Origin: Desulfonatronum lacustre DSM 10312
Lineage (GTDB): Bacteria > Desulfobacterota > Desulfovibrionia > Desulfovibrionales > Desulfonatronaceae
Direction of reading: 5' to 3'
Assembly: GCF_000519265.1 (NCBI RefSeq)
Contig: NZ_KI912608.1
Span: 571,665 to 635,664, forward strand
Length of the DNA: 64,000 bases
Made by a program: the position numbers and the translations under genes. Of the stretch, positions 55,578-64,000 are shown piece after piece (positions within the stretch are counted from its first letter, which is position 1; every line of letters begins with the position of its first letter). A model generated the notes under the pieces. It had not been told where the DNA came from, made no database searches, and saw only the letters and a program-made list of their open reading frames with translations.

Positions 55578-55603
55578 TAAACATGGGGAAGAGGCAGTCA
55601 AGA
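55578..55603 (-). promoter_or_regulatory. Possible heat-shock promoter of the hsp20 operon
   Basis: On the minus strand, CTTGACT is followed by CCCCATGT, both like sigma-32 elements, about 53 bases before the first start. The spacer of 7 bases is shorter than the usual 11-15, so the match is weak. The surrounding 55526-55759 is non-coding and very AT-rich at 55610-55650. Confidence 0.25.
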
Positions 55604-55759
55604 TAATGACGAAAAAAATATTTGGCCAAAAATAATAAATTATTTTTTGGTGTTGTAGGTGTTTGTGTGTCCTGCCCCGCTACGGATATGGAGTGCGTCC
55701 GGCACATCCCGCGGCTGAGCGCGGGGCAAGAAATCGTAGACTGAAGAAAAGGAGGCGCG

Positions 55760-56311
55760 ATGGGTCACGAAGGACGACAGAGCCAGGCATCCGAACTGCT
55801 TCAATCCTGGGCGCGGCTGCTTGACCCGAACCACATCCCCGGGCCGGTCCTGGACCTGGCCTGCGGCGACGGGCGCAACGGGATATATGCGGCCCGACAC
55901 GGCCTGGAGGTGATTTGCTGCGACCGGTCCCGACCTGCGTTGAGGCAGGCGCGGCGGGAGGCCAGGGCTCGGGGCGTCCGGATCAGGTTGTGGTGGACGG
56001 ACCTGGAGGCAGCGGACAGAACGGCGCTACCGAAAAACACGTTCGGCGCGGTGCTGGTCTTCCGCTACCTGCACAGGCCGCTGATCCCGGAAATCCGTCG
56101 GGCCGTGCGCCCCGGTGGATATGTGATCTACGAGACCTTCACCGCGGACCAGCCCAAATTCGGCCCCCCACGCAACCCGGACCACCTGCTCAAACCGGAA
56201 GAGTTGGAGGAGTGGTTCAGAGATTGGGAGGTGCTGCATCGGTTCGAGGGCGTCCTGACCGATCCGGATCGGGCCATGGCCCGGATCGTGGCCCGGAAGC
56301 CGAGCGCCTGA
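55760..56311 (+). CDS. Class I SAM-dependent methyltransferase
   Basis: 183 residues, AAGGAGG before the ATG. SAM-binding motif VLDLACGDGRNGIYAARHG, then LEVICCDRSRPAL and GGYVIYETFTADQPKFGPPR, a TehB/UbiE-like pattern. Substrate unknown. Convergent with tmk, 15 bases apart. Confidence 0.85.
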   Translation: MGHEGRQSQASELLQSWARLLDPNHIPGPVLDLACGDGRNGIYAARHGLEVICCDRSRPALRQARREARARGVRIRLWWTDLEAADRTALPKNTFGAVLVFRYLHRPLIPEIRRAVRPGGYVIYETFTADQPKFGPPRNPDHLLKPEELEEWFRDWEVLHRFEGVLTDPDRAMARIVARKPSA

Positions 56312-56326
56312 CGTCACTTCCGATGC

Positions 56327-56974
56327 TTACTGTTGCTCGATGATTTCCAGCCTGGAGCACACGGTCGGCCAAACCCGCCCAAATACTTCTTCCGGTGCTC
56401 CGTCCGCCGGAATCACGATGTAGCGGCTCGGGTTCTCCGCGGCCAGGGCCAGGTAGCCGTCCCGGATGCGTTGGTGAAAGGCCGCCTCTTCGGCCTCGAA
56501 TCGGCCTTCGGCCTCGGTTTGGCCTTGATCCGCATTGCGGGATCGGGCCCGGGCCAGTCCGGTTTCCACGGGCAGGTCCAGGATCAAGGTCAAATCAGGC
56601 CAGCAGCCGTCCACGGCCACGGTGTTTAGCTGGTGGATCAGGGATACGTCCAGGCCTCGCCCGTAACCCTGGTAGGCCACGGTGGAGTCCGTGAATCGGT
56701 CGCAGAGCACCACCGTGCCCGCGGCCAAAGCCGGGCGGATCACCTGGGCCACATGCTGGGCCCGGTCGGCGAGATACAGGAACAACTCACTCAGTGGCGT
56801 CAACCCTTCCCCCTCCCGCCCAAGCAACAAGCTTCGCAACCGGACCCCCAAATGACAGCCTCCCGGCTGTCGCGTCCAGAGCGTCGAAACGCCCCGTTGC
56901 TGGAGATGGTCGAGCACCATCCGACTCTGCGTACTCTTTCCGCAGCCTTCGATACCTTCGAACGTGATGAACAT
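56327..56974 (-). CDS. tmk: Thymidylate kinase
   Basis: 215 residues. P-loop TFEGIEGCGKSTQS, TRQPGGCHLGVRLR, VLCDRFTDSTVAYQGYGRG and ILDLPVETGLARARSR. Phosphorylates dTMP to dTDP. Family length is normal; start at the ATG at 56974. Confidence 0.93.
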   Translation of the reverse strand: MFITFEGIEGCGKSTQSRMVLDHLQQRGVSTLWTRQPGGCHLGVRLRSLLLGREGEGLTPLSELFLYLADRAQHVAQVIRPALAAGTVVLCDRFTDSTVAYQGYGRGLDVSLIHQLNTVAVDGCWPDLTLILDLPVETGLARARSRNADQGQTEAEGRFEAEEAAFHQRIRDGYLALAAENPSRYIVIPADGAPEEVFGRVWPTVCSRLEIIEQQ

Positions 56975-57569
56975 GATTTATCCGGAAGACGCTTGAAATG
57001 ATTGAAGGTGAAACAGCGAAGAAACGGTCAAAATCAAAAGATCAGCATGGAATATCCATGCTGAAATCATCGACGATCAGGCGAGTACTCCGCGAAGCTG
57101 GTCCATGACCGTTCCTGATATCTCTCCAGTTGCAATAGCGGAAATGAGCATGACCGGCTACTGCTTCCCGATGTGGGCATTCATTCGCCTTATCAGAGAA
57201 GTGGACTGATAATCCGGGATTGGGTAGCAGACAAACCTGAGGATGCGAGTTTGTGAGGAAATCCTACGCGAATTAGCCTTTGAGTCGAGGGTGGAATCTG
57301 GTCGCGTCAAGCTGCTTGTCCGCGGATCAGTACTGAAATGGGCAACTCTTGGGCGCGACCGCTCTTGATAACTTTTATGTGCTGCTTGCTGTTCTAGTTG
57401 AACTTAGCATCACAACATCGGAGATATGAAAATGCAAGTGTTTACGTACTAATGTCCCTTAAAAAATATTAGAAGCAGACATTAGAAATTTAATTATTAA
57501 AATTAGAGATTATACTTAGGAATGTCCATTCATTGAGTTCTTTCAGGGCCATCATGAAAAGGGTTAAAT
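56975..57569. other. Long non-coding stretch with a composition change
   Basis: 595 bases without a gene. CAGCATGGA-ATA-TCCATGCTG (57043-57063) is a perfect 9-base hairpin. From about 57400 the sequence turns sharply AT-rich and stays so to about 58970. No tRNA or integrase remnant was recognised. Confidence 0.5.
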
Positions 57570-58223
57570 ATGCTGAAGATTATTAAAATAGCGCTTTACG
57601 CATTCATTATCATATTTTGTTTAACAAACTTACTTGCACTAGCAGGGCTCGGATATCTTTGGTTTAGTCCAGGAGCAAGTGCGCTTACAGACTTGCCATA
57701 TCTCGATAAACTTGTAACTGCTGCAATACTTGAAATTATTGTTGTGGTAATAGTATTGGTTACCAAGGGGTTTAGGTATTTACCTGAAGTTGAAAATCAC
57801 AATACAGAAGATATGACTCTGTCATTTATGAAAAAATTTGTATCCAGCGGAAGTACAGTGCAGATTGTTAGTAGTCGATTGTCATGGATTCGAAATTCTA
57901 AGGATCTAATGGACACAATAAAGAAAAAAGCAAAAGATGGTGCTTGTGTTGAGGTAATCACTCCAAATCCTGTCGAAGATGAAATTCGAAATGATTTAGA
58001 GCAGGACGGAATTGTATTTTTCGTAACAAATGAATCTACTTCTCCTGAGGCACGGTTTACATTAGTCAATGGGAATCGAAGCGGTGCAGAGAGGCTTGCT
58101 ATTGCTAGGGGATCACATCCTGAACATGAGGTGACGATATTCGATAATCACTCTGGACCACAGATTGTTGGAATGGCGAAAGACATTATTCGGAAGTCAA
58201 AGGAAAAAGCTAATGCCAAATAG
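57570..58223 (+). CDS. Membrane protein with PLD-like region, AT-rich cassette gene 1
   Basis: 217 residues. Two N-terminal helices (about 6-32 and 45-66) and a soluble domain. TVQIVSSRLSWIRNSKDLMD, KDGACVEVITPNP and EVTIFDNHSGPQIVGMAKDI resemble the alternating strands of phospholipase-D-like proteins, but no HxK catalytic motif is present. Much lower GC than its neighbours, with AAA/ATT-rich codons. Overlaps the next gene by 11 bases. Confidence 0.6.
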   Translation: MLKIIKIALYAFIIIFCLTNLLALAGLGYLWFSPGASALTDLPYLDKLVTAAILEIIVVVIVLVTKGFRYLPEVENHNTEDMTLSFMKKFVSSGSTVQIVSSRLSWIRNSKDLMDTIKKKAKDGACVEVITPNPVEDEIRNDLEQDGIVFFVTNESTSPEARFTLVNGNRSGAERLAIARGSHPEHEVTIFDNHSGPQIVGMAKDIIRKSKEKANAK

Positions 58224-58965
58224 ATGGGATGGTTTTGCATCAATACGACAGAATCAGATTGAATCAGGGAAGGACCTGACATTTTCTAAAGTTTTTCTAC
58301 CTTACTACAATGATTTAGTGAAGGAGCTTTGTCCGGAGTCGCTGTTGGAAGTGGGATGTGGCACAGGTCATCTTTCAGTTAATATTTGCAGTAATATAAG
58401 TACTGCAGTTGCAATAGAGCCATCAGAAGGTATGTATGCGGTAGCAGAACAGGTGGTAAAAGAAAGTTGTGTTCAGCTTTTTTGTCTAAGAGTTGAAGAG
58501 TATCGATGTCCACACCCTTTTGATTTAATCATTTCCCATATGGTTTTGCAGCTCGTTGATAATTTGGATTTATTTATTGAAAGCGTAGCTAATTTTATGG
58601 AAAAAGAATCTCAATTTGTGTTTGCTATTCCTCATCCTTGTTTTTACAACAATTATAAATTATTTTTTGATTCATCTGAATATAAATATATGTGCGAAAT
58701 TAAAAAGACTATCTCTTTTTCCATAACAAACGATCCGAATAAAATAATTTCTGGCGTCCCTTACTGTCACAGACCACTTTCACAATACTTTTCTGTGCTC
58801 AAGAAGTTCGGATTTTATGTTGTTGACTTCAAAGAAATATTTCCAGATCAAGAAATACAATCACTTTATGGTGTGGACTGGAAGTTTCCTCGGTATTGCG
58901 TATTTCATGCTCAGAGAAAAAAAGGCAATCCGGTGCTCAAAAAAGCGAACAATAGCTCTTTCTGA
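58213..58965 (+). CDS. SAM-dependent methyltransferase, AT-rich cassette gene 2
   Basis: 250 residues from the ATG at 58213 (AGGAAAA upstream, inside the previous gene). SAM motif LLEVGCGTGHLSVNIC, then AIEPSEGMYAVAEQVV, FDLIISHMVLQLVDN and a long C-terminal part of unknown fold. Low GC, like gene 1; the two form a coupled unit that looks horizontally acquired. Substrate unknown. Confidence 0.75.
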   Translation: MPNRWDGFASIRQNQIESGKDLTFSKVFLPYYNDLVKELCPESLLEVGCGTGHLSVNICSNISTAVAIEPSEGMYAVAEQVVKESCVQLFCLRVEEYRCPHPFDLIISHMVLQLVDNLDLFIESVANFMEKESQFVFAIPHPCFYNNYKLFFDSSEYKYMCEIKKTISFSITNDPNKIISGVPYCHRPLSQYFSVLKKFGFYVVDFKEIFPDQEIQSLYGVDWKFPRYCVFHAQRKKGNPVLKKANNSSF

Positions 58966-59036
58966 CGCTCTTTCACATAAGTTGAGTGTACGTTTCAGCT
59001 TGCCCGTGGCCGTGTATCCAAAACACCGGCACCCTC

Positions 59037-60116
59037 TCATTCCCCGTTCTCAGACACATCCGCATACGTCGGCCGCAATTCATGCAGAAAGCTGCGAACG
59101 CCGGGACGTTCCGTCCGGGTTGCCGTTGCCGGGCGCTTGGCTTCCGGTTTGGGGGTGCGTTCCGGGCGGTGGAATTGGCGTTCCATGCTGCGTTGGTAGG
59201 GGGTCCAGGAGGTTTCCTCGGGGAGGGCGTCCACCAGAACGTTGGTCATGTTCACCTTGGCGTCCAGGTTGTCGGCGTAGTGCAGAATCAGGGCTTCGGA
59301 GGTCTTGGGGAGGCTGGGGGAGCCGTATTCGTAGGTTCCGTGGTGGCTGGCCAGCAGGTGTTTGAGGTGCAGCTTCAGGCCCGTGGTAAGGTCGTCGTTT
59401 TTGGCCAGGAACGGTTCGAGCACTTCCAGGCCCAGCAGGATATGGCCCAGCAGCCGTCCGGGATCGGTGTAGTCGCGCTGGACTCCGGCATCCAGCTCCC
59501 AGGCCTTGCCCAGGTCGTGGAACACCGCGCCCACCAGCAGGACTTGCCGATCCACCTCCGGATACTGGTCGCTGATGGCCAAGCTCAGGCGGCAGACCGA
59601 CAGGGTGTGTTCCAGCAGGCCGCCGATGTAGGCGTGGTGCATGGACTTGGCGCCCGGTGCGAGCAGGAGGCGGGAGCGGATTTCGGAGTTCTGGAGGACC
59701 TTGCGGCAGAATTTGCGCCACGGGGCGTGATGCAGTTCCCGCTTGCACAGCTCCTCCAGTTCCTGGAGCATTTCCTCGGGCTCCCGGACGCTGCGCGGCA
59801 GGAACAGCGACCAGTCGATCTGGTCCCGTGGGGCCGCGACGGTTTCCAGTTGCTCGATGCGGAACTGGAGCTGGTCCCGGAACAGGTCCGCGCTTCCGGC
59901 GACCCGAACCACTTCACCCACGGGCAGTTCCGGATAATTCTGACTGACCGGACTCCATATCTTTCCATCCACGGCCCCGCGGGCGTCCTGCAACCGCACC
60001 TGCCAGTACGGGCCGTTGCGGGCCTGGCCCTGCCTGGCCTCCACCAGGACGAACATCTCGTCGATCCGCGTTCCGGGCTGAATGTCCGGAATGAACATTT
60101 TTTTTTGCACGGCCAT
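59037..60116 (-). CDS. HD-domain 3'-5' exoribonuclease, YhaM family
   Basis: 359 residues from the ATG at 60116 (AGAGG upstream). N-terminal OB-fold (about 20-100: FVLVEARQGQARNGPYWQVR, DGKIWSP) and an HD domain (about 155-300) with SMHHAYIGGLLEHTLSVC, VFHDLGKAWELD and SHHGTYEYGSP, the YhaM/Cbf1 layout. A charged tail follows. Probably degrades single-stranded RNA or DNA from the 3' end. Confidence 0.87.
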   Translation of the reverse strand: MAVQKKMFIPDIQPGTRIDEMFVLVEARQGQARNGPYWQVRLQDARGAVDGKIWSPVSQNYPELPVGEVVRVAGSADLFRDQLQFRIEQLETVAAPRDQIDWSLFLPRSVREPEEMLQELEELCKRELHHAPWRKFCRKVLQNSEIRSRLLLAPGAKSMHHAYIGGLLEHTLSVCRLSLAISDQYPEVDRQVLLVGAVFHDLGKAWELDAGVQRDYTDPGRLLGHILLGLEVLEPFLAKNDDLTTGLKLHLKHLLASHHGTYEYGSPSLPKTSEALILHYADNLDAKVNMTNVLVDALPEETSWTPYQRSMERQFHRPERTPKPEAKRPATATRTERPGVRSFLHELRPTYADVSENGE

Positions 60117-60189
60117 GTTGAAATCCTCTGTCGGTTGCGCTAAGGCCAACCTTCCGTCTCTCGCGCAAAAGACGGATCGTGTTCGTGGA

Positions 60190-60208
60190 AGTGCGGCTCG
60201 CCCGCACT
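60190..60208. promoter_or_regulatory. Dyad in the divergent HD/kor region
   Basis: AGTGCGG-CTCGC-CCGCACT, 7-base perfect inverted repeat with a 5-base spacer, between the divergent starts at 60116 and 60266. Could be an operator. No matching regulator is nearby. Confidence 0.35.
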
Positions 60209-60265
60209 CATGTCGCCTTTCCGGTTGCGCACGGCGACGATCTTCCCAGCACATGTAGCGTGATT

Positions 60266-60514
60266 ATGGCCAAAAAGAAAGAACAAGCGGTGGTTTCCAT
60301 CTATCCTGACTGGTGCAAGGGGTGCGGCGTCTGCGTGGCCTTCTGTCCCGGTCATGTCTTGGAACTGGGACCGGACGGCAAAGCCAGGGTCATTGAGGGC
60401 GCATCTTGCCGGAACTGCGGGTTTTGCGAGTACCACTGTCCGGATTTCGCCATTGTGGTGAAGATGAAACGCAGCACAGCCAACAAAGAAGTCGACCATG
60501 CCCACGAAGGTTAA
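60266..60514 (+). CDS. korD: 2-oxoacid:ferredoxin oxidoreductase, ferredoxin-like subunit
   Basis: 82 residues from the ATG at 60266. Two 4Fe-4S motifs: CKGCGVCVAFCPG and CRNCGFCEYHCPD. First of a four-gene set in the order delta-alpha-beta-gamma. Overlaps the alpha gene by 17 bases. Electron exit of the complex. Confidence 0.9.
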   Translation: MAKKKEQAVVSIYPDWCKGCGVCVAFCPGHVLELGPDGKARVIEGASCRNCGFCEYHCPDFAIVVKMKRSTANKEVDHAHEG

Positions 60515-61661
60515 GAAAAATCAGCGCAAGGAAGAGCGGGCCATTTTCGCTCTGGGCAACGAGGCCGTGGTGGAGGGGGCCCTGCTGGCCGGGTGTTCCT
60601 TTTTTGCCGGATACCCCATTACGCCGTCCACGGAAATCGCCGAAATCATGGCCGAACGCCTGCCCGGAATCCCGGAAGGGGTGTTCATCCAGATGGAGGA
60701 TGAAATCGCCAGCCTGGGAGCGGTGATCGGCGCGTCCCTGGCCGGTCGCAAATCCATGACCGCCACGTCGGGGCCGGGATTTTCCCTGATGCAGGAACAC
60801 ATCGGCTACGCTTCCATGACCGAGACGCCGCTGGTGATCGTCAACGTGATGCGCGGCGGCCCGAGCACCGGGATGCCCACCAGTCCGGCCCAGGGCGACG
60901 TGCAGCAGGCCCGCTGGGGCACCCACGGCGACCACCCGATCATCGTCCTTTCAGCCAGCGACGTGCAGGAGTGTCTGGACATGACCGTGCGGGCCTTCAA
61001 CCTGTCCGAAAAGTACCGCTCGCCCGTCATTCTCCTGCTGGACGAGATCACGGCCCATACCCGTGAAAAAATTCATATCCCCGACCGGGAGACCTACGAA
61101 ATTTTTTCCCGGATCAAGCCGACCATGCCGCCGGAATGGTTCGTGCCCTACGAGGAATCCATGCGCGGGGTCCCGCCCATGCCGGCTTTGGGAGATGGCT
61201 ACCGGTTCCACGTCACCGGCCTGACCCACGACGTCAACGGGTATCCCACTTCCCGGCCCGACGAAGTGGAAAAGCTGATGCAGCGGTTGTTCCGTAAAAT
61301 CGATCAATTTTTCTACGACATCCAGATCGTCGAGGAGACGGCCTGCGAGGACGCCGAGGTAGCGGTGATCGCCTACGGCTGCGTCGCCCGATCCGCCCAT
61401 CTGGCCGTGTTGCAGGCCCGGGAAAAGGGCATCAAGGCCGGTCTGCTCAAGCTGAAGACCCTGTTCCCCTTCCCAAGGCCGGCCGTGGACCGGATAATCC
61501 GGCAATGCCGGACCGTCATCGTCCCGGAACTGAACATGGGCCAGATGTCCCGTGAGGTGAAGCGCGTGAACGACGGTCACAGCCGGATCCGCACCTTGAA
61601 CCGAATCGACGGGCAGATCATCACTCCGGCGGAGATTCTCAAACTGCTCCAAAAAGCGTAG
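60498..61661 (+). CDS. korA: 2-oxoacid:ferredoxin oxidoreductase, alpha subunit
   Basis: 387 residues. Pyrimidine-binding and transketolase C-terminal domains: GNEAVVEGALLAGCSFFAGY, ITPSTEIAEIM, SGPGFSLMQEHIGYASMTET, TSPAQGDVQQARWGTHGDHP. Most like KorA/VorA; the native substrate (2-oxoglutarate or branched-chain 2-oxoacids) cannot be settled by eye. Confidence 0.92.
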   Translation: MPTKVKKNQRKEERAIFALGNEAVVEGALLAGCSFFAGYPITPSTEIAEIMAERLPGIPEGVFIQMEDEIASLGAVIGASLAGRKSMTATSGPGFSLMQEHIGYASMTETPLVIVNVMRGGPSTGMPTSPAQGDVQQARWGTHGDHPIIVLSASDVQECLDMTVRAFNLSEKYRSPVILLLDEITAHTREKIHIPDRETYEIFSRIKPTMPPEWFVPYEESMRGVPPMPALGDGYRFHVTGLTHDVNGYPTSRPDEVEKLMQRLFRKIDQFFYDIQIVEETACEDAEVAVIAYGCVARSAHLAVLQAREKGIKAGLLKLKTLFPFPRPAVDRIIRQCRTVIVPELNMGQMSREVKRVNDGHSRIRTLNRIDGQIITPAEILKLLQKA

Positions 61662-61679
61662 CAGACAGGAAACAAAATC

Positions 61680-62516
61680 ATGGCAGAAGTTACCCAACTG
61701 ATTCATCACTATCTGCGGCACAACAAGCGTTTCCCGCATGTCTTGTGCCCCGGATGCGGTCACGGGATCGTGCTCGGCTCCCTGGTGCGCTGCGTGCATC
61801 AGCTCGGCCTGTCCAAGGACGAAGTGGTGCTGGTGGCCGGGATCGGCTGTTCCGGGCGGATCGCGGTCTATGTTGACTTCAACACCGTGCACACCACCCA
61901 CGGCCGGGCCCTGACCTTCGCCACCGGGATCAAAATGGCCAACCCGAAGCTGAAGGTCATCGCGGTGATGGGCGACGGAGATGCGCTGTCCATCGGCGGC
62001 AATCACTTCCTGCACGCGGCCCGGCGCAACATCGGCGTGACCGCCCTGATCCTGAACAACAACATCTACGGGATGACCGGCGGCCAGAGTTCCTCCACCA
62101 CGGCGGAGAACTGCTATTCCACCACCAGCCCCTACGGGCAGCAGGAGCAGTCCTTCGACATCGTCAATCTGGCCAAGGCCGCCGGGGCGCCCTACGTGGC
62201 CCGAAGCACCGTGCTGCACGTCAAACTGCTGGACCGGATTCTGACCACGGCCTTGGAACGGCCCGGGTTCAACCTGGTGGAGGTGCTCACCCCCTGCCAC
62301 ACCCAGTTCGGGCGCAAGAACAAGTTCAAGACCAACGTGGACATGTACCAGTGGTACAAGAAGAACGCCACGCCCATTGAAGCCTTGGACAAGCTGTCCG
62401 AGGCGGAGCGGGCCAAACGCACGCCCATCGGGATTTTCGTCGAAGAGAACCGGCCCTCCTTGGAGGAACGCCATGCCGCGATCAAGGCCCGCTTGACGGA
62501 CGGAGCGCCATCATGA
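61680..62516 (+). CDS. korB: 2-oxoacid:ferredoxin oxidoreductase, beta subunit
   Basis: 278 residues with the thiamine-diphosphate site: PHVLCPGCGHGIVLGS, AGIGCSGRIAVYVDFNTVHT, MGDGDALSIGGNHFLHAARR and LNNNIYGMTGGQSSSTT. Pairs with the alpha subunit to cleave 2-oxoacids to acyl-CoA and CO2. Overlaps the gamma gene (ATGA). Confidence 0.93.
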   Translation: MAEVTQLIHHYLRHNKRFPHVLCPGCGHGIVLGSLVRCVHQLGLSKDEVVLVAGIGCSGRIAVYVDFNTVHTTHGRALTFATGIKMANPKLKVIAVMGDGDALSIGGNHFLHAARRNIGVTALILNNNIYGMTGGQSSSTTAENCYSTTSPYGQQEQSFDIVNLAKAAGAPYVARSTVLHVKLLDRILTTALERPGFNLVEVLTPCHTQFGRKNKFKTNVDMYQWYKKNATPIEALDKLSEAERAKRTPIGIFVEENRPSLEERHAAIKARLTDGAPS

Positions 62517-63097
62517 AGAACCCTCAAGAAATCCAACGCTTTGAGTTGCGGCTTTCCGGCCTGGGCGGACAGGGGATTCTGACCCTGGGCAAGGTGCTGG
62601 GCGCCGGACTGGCCCTGGAAGAAGGCTACTTCGTGGCCCAGACCCAGAGTTATGGTCCCGAGGCCCGGGGCGGCGCCAGCCGCTCGGACCTGGTGATCAG
62701 CTCCCAGCCCATCAGCTACCCCAAGCCGGAACAGCTGGACCTGCTGGTGGCGCTCAGCCAGGAAGCCTGCAATCAGTATTACCGCCACCTCAAGCCGGGC
62801 GGCTATCTGCTTGTGGACGACTCCCTGGTCAAGCAGACCCCGACCAACATCTACTGGGGCCTGCCCTTCACCACCCTGGCCAAGGACAAGCTGGGCATGG
62901 TCCAGGCCGCGAACATGGTCCTGCTGGGGGCCCTGGCCCATCTGGTGCCCTTCATCCTGCCCAGGGCCATGAAAAAGGGGCTGGAAACCAGCTTGAACCC
63001 TCGATTCTTGGAATCCAATCTCAAGGCGTTTCAGCTCGGCTTGACCCAGGCCAAAAAGAAATATCCCGACGTGCAGTCCCAATGGACATCCTCCTAA
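62513..63097 (+). CDS. korC: 2-oxoacid:ferredoxin oxidoreductase, gamma subunit
   Basis: 194 residues with LSGLGGQGILTLGKVLGAG and TQSYGPEARGGASRSDLVIS, the hallmark segments of the gamma domain that binds CoA. Overlaps surE by 16 bases, so surE is read from the same message. Confidence 0.92.
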   Translation: MKNPQEIQRFELRLSGLGGQGILTLGKVLGAGLALEEGYFVAQTQSYGPEARGGASRSDLVISSQPISYPKPEQLDLLVALSQEACNQYYRHLKPGGYLLVDDSLVKQTPTNIYWGLPFTTLAKDKLGMVQAANMVLLGALAHLVPFILPRAMKKGLETSLNPRFLESNLKAFQLGLTQAKKKYPDVQSQWTSS

Positions 63098-63837
63098 CCA
63101 ACGACGACGGGATCTACGCCCTGGGGCTGCGGGCCATGTACCGGGCTCTGTGCCGGGCCGGGCATACCGTGCACGTGGTCGCCCCGCTGACCGAGCAATC
63201 CGCGGTGGGGCACGCCATCACCCTGAGCCTGCCCTTGAAGATCAAGCACCTCCGGGAGCCGGACTTTCAGGGCGTCGGGGTATCCGGAACACCGGTGGAC
63301 TGCGCCAAGCTGGCCCTGAGTTCGCTGCTGGACGCGCCGCCGGACGTCCTGATTTCCGGCATCAACAATGGGGCCAACGTGGGCGTGGACATCCTCTATT
63401 CCGGCACGGTCTCCGCGGCCACGGAAGGGGCCCTGGCCGGGATGCCTTCCCTGGCCGTATCCATGGACAACTTCCATCCCGCGAACCTGGACGACCAGGC
63501 GGATTACACGGTGCGCCTGGTTCAGGACATGGACTGGGCCGCGCTGCCCCCTCGCTGCCTGCTGAACCTGAACTTTCCGGACCGGGATTTGCGCGAGGTC
63601 CTGGGGCTGCGTTGCTGTCCCCAAACCCAGGCCGTGTACCACGACAAGCACGACCATCGGGTTGACCCGCGCGGCGTGGGCTACTACTGGCTGCACGGCG
63701 AAATCCCGCCCGACGAAGTCGGCCACGACACGGACCGCGGCCTGCTCAGCCAGGGCTATATCACTTTGACTCCCCTGCGTTTCGACTTCACGGACTACAA
63801 GACCATGGAGCGCTTGCAGCGTGATATTTTACGATAA
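63082..63837 (+). CDS. surE: 5'/3'-nucleotidase SurE
   Basis: 251 residues. Metal site MDILLTNDDGIYALGLRAM (Asp pair), PLTEQSAVGHAITL and SGINNGANVGVDILYSGTVS, as in SurE. Dephosphorylates nucleoside monophosphates. Overlaps korC; the pairing with a 2-oxoacid oxidoreductase is probably only transcriptional. Confidence 0.95.
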   Translation: MDILLTNDDGIYALGLRAMYRALCRAGHTVHVVAPLTEQSAVGHAITLSLPLKIKHLREPDFQGVGVSGTPVDCAKLALSSLLDAPPDVLISGINNGANVGVDILYSGTVSAATEGALAGMPSLAVSMDNFHPANLDDQADYTVRLVQDMDWAALPPRCLLNLNFPDRDLREVLGLRCCPQTQAVYHDKHDHRVDPRGVGYYWLHGEIPPDEVGHDTDRGLLSQGYITLTPLRFDFTDYKTMERLQRDILR

Positions 63838-63920
63838 GATTTTAACTGTTTGTTATGTTGTTACAACAATTTTTTTTCTGCTAATTATTTCTCTGTAAAC
63901 ATGAAAGGATCAGCGCCAGG
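63838..63920 (+). other. Spacer with a weak terminator-like hairpin
   Basis: GTTGTTACAACAA followed by TTTTTTTT (about 63859-63879) could end the kor-surE transcript; the stem is short. Confidence 0.35.
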
Positions 63921-64000
63921 ATGGCAAGGAAGCTACCTATCGTCAAGAATGATGATTCAATCGACCATTCGATATTGATTGATTTTACAGAGACTGCAGT
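63921..64000 (+). CDS. Start of an unidentified gene (cut by window edge)
   Basis: ATG at 63921 opens a frame that runs to the window end, reading MARKLPIVKNDDSIDHSILI and a few more residues. AAGGA lies about 12 bases upstream. Too short to name. Confidence 0.45.
   Translation, partial: MARKLPIVKNDDSIDHSILIDFTETA

Noticed and set aside
55526-55759. CIRCE operator upstream of the hsp20 genes
   Set aside because: TTAGCACTC-N9-GAGTGCTAA is not present; only a weak sigma-32-like match was found.
57000-57400. Remnant of an integrase or transposase beside the AT-rich cassette
   Set aside because: No frame gave a recognisable motif and there are no flanking direct repeats.

Overview
The window looks like chromosomal DNA from a Gram-negative, high-GC anaerobe, most probably a member of the Desulfovibrionales (sulfate-reducer type). 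This is inferred from gene content: a complete TolQRAB-Pal envelope operon, a ferredoxin-dependent 2-oxoacid oxidoreductase, an octaheme cytochrome fused to a CydA-like quinol module, many Fe-S flavoproteins, and a hisS-aspS-def-fmt-DUF116-rsmB run. No rRNA, tRNA, CRISPR array, prophage or transposase gene was seen.

Layout. 1-3.6 kb: tolQ(partial)-tolR-tolA-tolB-pal, closed by a terminator. 3.7-10.1 kb: pgpA, a DUF1134 protein, a 1054-residue membrane protein with no recognised function, and a PhoR-like kinase. 10.5-12.4 kb: phosphate transporter pit with its DUF47 partner. 12.7-16.4 kb: a two-gene quinol/multiheme cytochrome operon. 16.9-24.1 kb: a large multi-PAS kinase, then a sigma-54 two-component system divergent from a sigma-54-type promoter that serves two small envelope proteins. 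24.2-32.6 kb: CsaA, a tautomerase, a PAS-GGDEF-EAL protein, a GltD-like flavoprotein with a four-cluster ferredoxin, a CMD-family protein with a disulfide-reductase-like flavoprotein, and a DJ-1 protein. 32.9-41.7 kb: an ABC-F ATPase, a PIN toxin-antitoxin pair, pspF/pspABC, a RelBE-type pair, gnd and small membrane proteins. 41.7-50.6 kb: a lone flagellin-like protein and the translation gene run, split by a DUF4160/DUF2442 pair. 50.8-56.9 kb: mobB-moeA, carbamate kinase, three Hsp20 genes, a methyltransferase and tmk. 57.5-59 kb: an AT-rich two-gene cassette. 59-64 kb: an HD exonuclease, divergent korDABC-surE, and the start of one more gene.

The most unusual feature is a set of dispersed non-coding elements. 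Family B (four copies, 172-239 bp) has 16-bp terminal inverted repeats and two opposed arms made of 6-bp tandem units of the type CGAYNC. One copy sits in the loop of an older palindrome and is flanked by a perfect 8-bp target duplication. Another has split a member of a second family (A, three copies). Two further hairpins (D and E) have the same hexamer-arm design but different ends. These look like miniature mobile elements whose arms grow by tandem duplication. A separate 7-bp tandem array lies just upstream of the ABC-F start codon.
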